From Spirochaetota bacterium (GTDB taxonomy: Bacteria > Spirochaetota > GWE2-31-10 > MWDO01), in contig JAGOCL010000131.1 of the NCBI GenBank assembly GCA_017998755.1, forward strand, positions 1 through 6,895: a stretch of DNA of 6,895 nt, given 5' to 3'. The position numbers and the translations under genes were made by a program. Below the pieces are notes generated by a model. That model did no database searches. It worked only from the letters and a program-made list of their open reading frames with translations, and was not told the DNA's origin. Of this stretch, positions 5,742-6,895 are shown one piece after another (the first letter of the stretch is position 1; each line of letters starts with the position of its first letter).

Positions 5742-6895
5742 CTAAGCTATTTCCATATCCAAAATCATTATTTGAGGAATTATCTGTCCGTTATATTTAT
5801 TAAATTCAAGTTGATATAAAATATCGTATCTGTTATTACGGTTATGAATTTTAGCAAACCATTCTGCTTGTCCCCAAAAAAGCCCTATTATCGGATTTGG
5901 CTCGGTTTTAAAAAAAAGTTTCAAGTGGGTTTTATCTTTCCCTATAATGTTGTAGTCGTAAACCTGTATACCTCTGCTCCATAAAATAGGTTGCAAAAAC
6001 TCGTGCCCAAATGGTTCAAGATTATTCATTTTGGCAAATAATTCGTAATTTAAGAATTCCAAAGGAATCTCCGCGTCTATTTCTATGTGGTCTTTTTCTA
6101 TGTATTTTGATATTTCAGTCTTTGATTTTTTGAGAAAGTCGATAAAATCGTTAAGTTTATTCTTGTGAAATCTAAATCCCGCCGCCGCTTGATGTCCGCC
6201 GTACTCGGTAAATATGTTTTTGCCTTTATCCAAAAATTCTACAAAATGAAAATTTGCTTTTCCTCTTATAGACCCGACATAAAACTCGCCTTCTTTCGCC
6301 GCTACTATAGCGGGATTGCCTATTAACCCTGATAATTTTGCGGCGGCGATTCCAGTTATCCCCTTATGTATCGTATCGCTGTAAAAGAAGCCAATATCGT
6401 CGTATTTAGCTTTATTTTGCTCGTAATCCTTTTTAAAAATAGATACTGCGTCGTCTTCTTTTAATTTACGTTCTTTATTGAAATCGCAAATAGCGTCAAG
6501 ATAAAATCCGGAATTCTCCTTATCCAATAAAAAATAAACCGAAACTGTCGCGTCTCCCATTCTGCCGGGAGCGTTTAGAAGAGGCGAAATATTCCACGAT
6601 ATTTCTTTGGATGAAAATGAGGTTCTATCAAGTTCAAGTCTTTCTATCAAACCGGATATGTTATTTAAAGTTCCCTCTCTTATATAATTCAATCCTAAAG
6701 CGACGATTATTCTATTAACTCCGGTCAGGGGCATAATATCCGCAACAGTACCAATTGACGCTAGAGGCAAGTAATTTCTTTTGATATACTCAATTTCTTT
6801 TTGTTTAGATATATTAGCGTAAAAGTTCTTAAAATATATCAATCCTATCTTTAATTGTACAGAATCGATAACGTCTAAAAAAGTATTTTCAAATG
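5742..6895 (-). CDS. recJ: Single-stranded-DNA-specific exonuclease RecJ, N-terminal part beyond the window
   Basis: RecJ degrades single-stranded DNA 5' to 3' in recombination, mismatch repair and replication-fork processing. The frame is open to the right edge: 383 complete residues are visible, the C-terminal half or more of a protein usually about 570-700 long. The apparent TTG start at 6842 is not real, because coding continues upstream (FENTFLDVIDSVQLKIG precedes it) and the catalytic motifs I-III, including DHH, must lie outside. Counting from the TTG codon at 6842 as residue 1, the visible parts are motif IV GTVAD at 31-35, whose aspartate is a metal ligand in RecJ; LNAPGRMGDA at 89-98; the DHHA1 region with HKGITGIAAAKL at 159-170 and YGGHQAAAGFRF at 214-225; and an OB-fold domain from about 252 to the end, with LEPFGHEF and GKDKTHLKL as family hallmarks. 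All expected C-terminal parts are intact. It leads a probable operon with the hydrolase gene. Confidence 0.95.
   Translation of the reverse strand, partial: FENTFLDVIDSVQLKIGLIYFKNFYANISKQKEIEYIKRNYLPLASIGTVADIMPLTGVNRIIVALGLNYIREGTLNNISGLIERLELDRTSFSSKEISWNISPLLNAPGRMGDATVSVYFLLDKENSGFYLDAICDFNKERKLKEDDAVSIFKKDYEQNKAKYDDIGFFYSDTIHKGITGIAAAKLSGLIGNPAIVAAKEGEFYVGSIRGKANFHFVEFLDKGKNIFTEYGGHQAAAGFRFHKNKLNDFIDFLKKSKTEISKYIEKDHIEIDAEIPLEFLNYELFAKMNNLEPFGHEFLQPILWSRGIQVYDYNIIGKDKTHLKLFFKTEPNPIIGLFWGQAEWFAKIHNRNNRYDILYQLEFNKYNGQIIPQIMILDMEIA

Noticed and set aside
5742..6842. RecJ as a complete 366-residue protein from TTG 6842
   Set aside because: The frame continues to the window edge, and the DHH motifs that every RecJ needs would be missing. 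It is cut by the window, not shown to be truncated in the genome.

Overview
The window is almost entirely coding: five genes with at most 16 bases between neighbours, in two convergent groups. GC content is about 37% by hand count on sample lines. The best guess for the source is a spirochaete, perhaps Treponema-like. The reasons are the chemoreceptor tip sequence with its AMNAAIEAAHAG core, a RecJ of the LNAPGRMGDA type, and a cysteine-free secreted beta-barrel protein ending in phenylalanine. This is an impression from recognised sequence style, not a database result, and another low-GC diderm is possible.

Plus strand, 1-4937: three genes read in the same direction and are packed as an operon. 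The first is a methyl-accepting chemotaxis receptor whose start lies before the window. Its visible part has two membrane segments, an extracytoplasmic Cache-like sensor, a third membrane segment, a HAMP domain and a full signalling hairpin. After 16 bases that carry a clear ribosome binding site comes a 624-residue outer-membrane beta-barrel protein with a signal peptide and a short coiled coil. One base after its stop codon begins hflX, the ribosome-splitting GTPase, with all five G motifs.

Minus strand, 6895-4940: recJ, the single-strand-specific 5'-3' exonuclease, enters from the right edge without its N-terminal half. It is followed after 13 bases by a metallo-beta-lactamase-fold hydrolase that starts at TTG behind a strong AAGGAG. 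The two units meet tail to tail with only 2 bases between the stop codons. Both stops lie in one 8-base palindrome, and a second, 15-base palindrome lies just inside the end of hflX.

The receptor and the barrel protein may serve the same purpose, namely entry and sensing of a small molecule, but only their adjacency supports this. hflX and recJ are housekeeping stress and repair genes. I see no mobile element, CRISPR array, RNA gene or defence system, and no stretch over 16 bases without a gene. The least ordinary points are the unusual membrane architecture of the receptor, the unassigned barrel protein, the lactonase-like hydrolase that lacks the lactonase tyrosine, and the compact palindromic junction.
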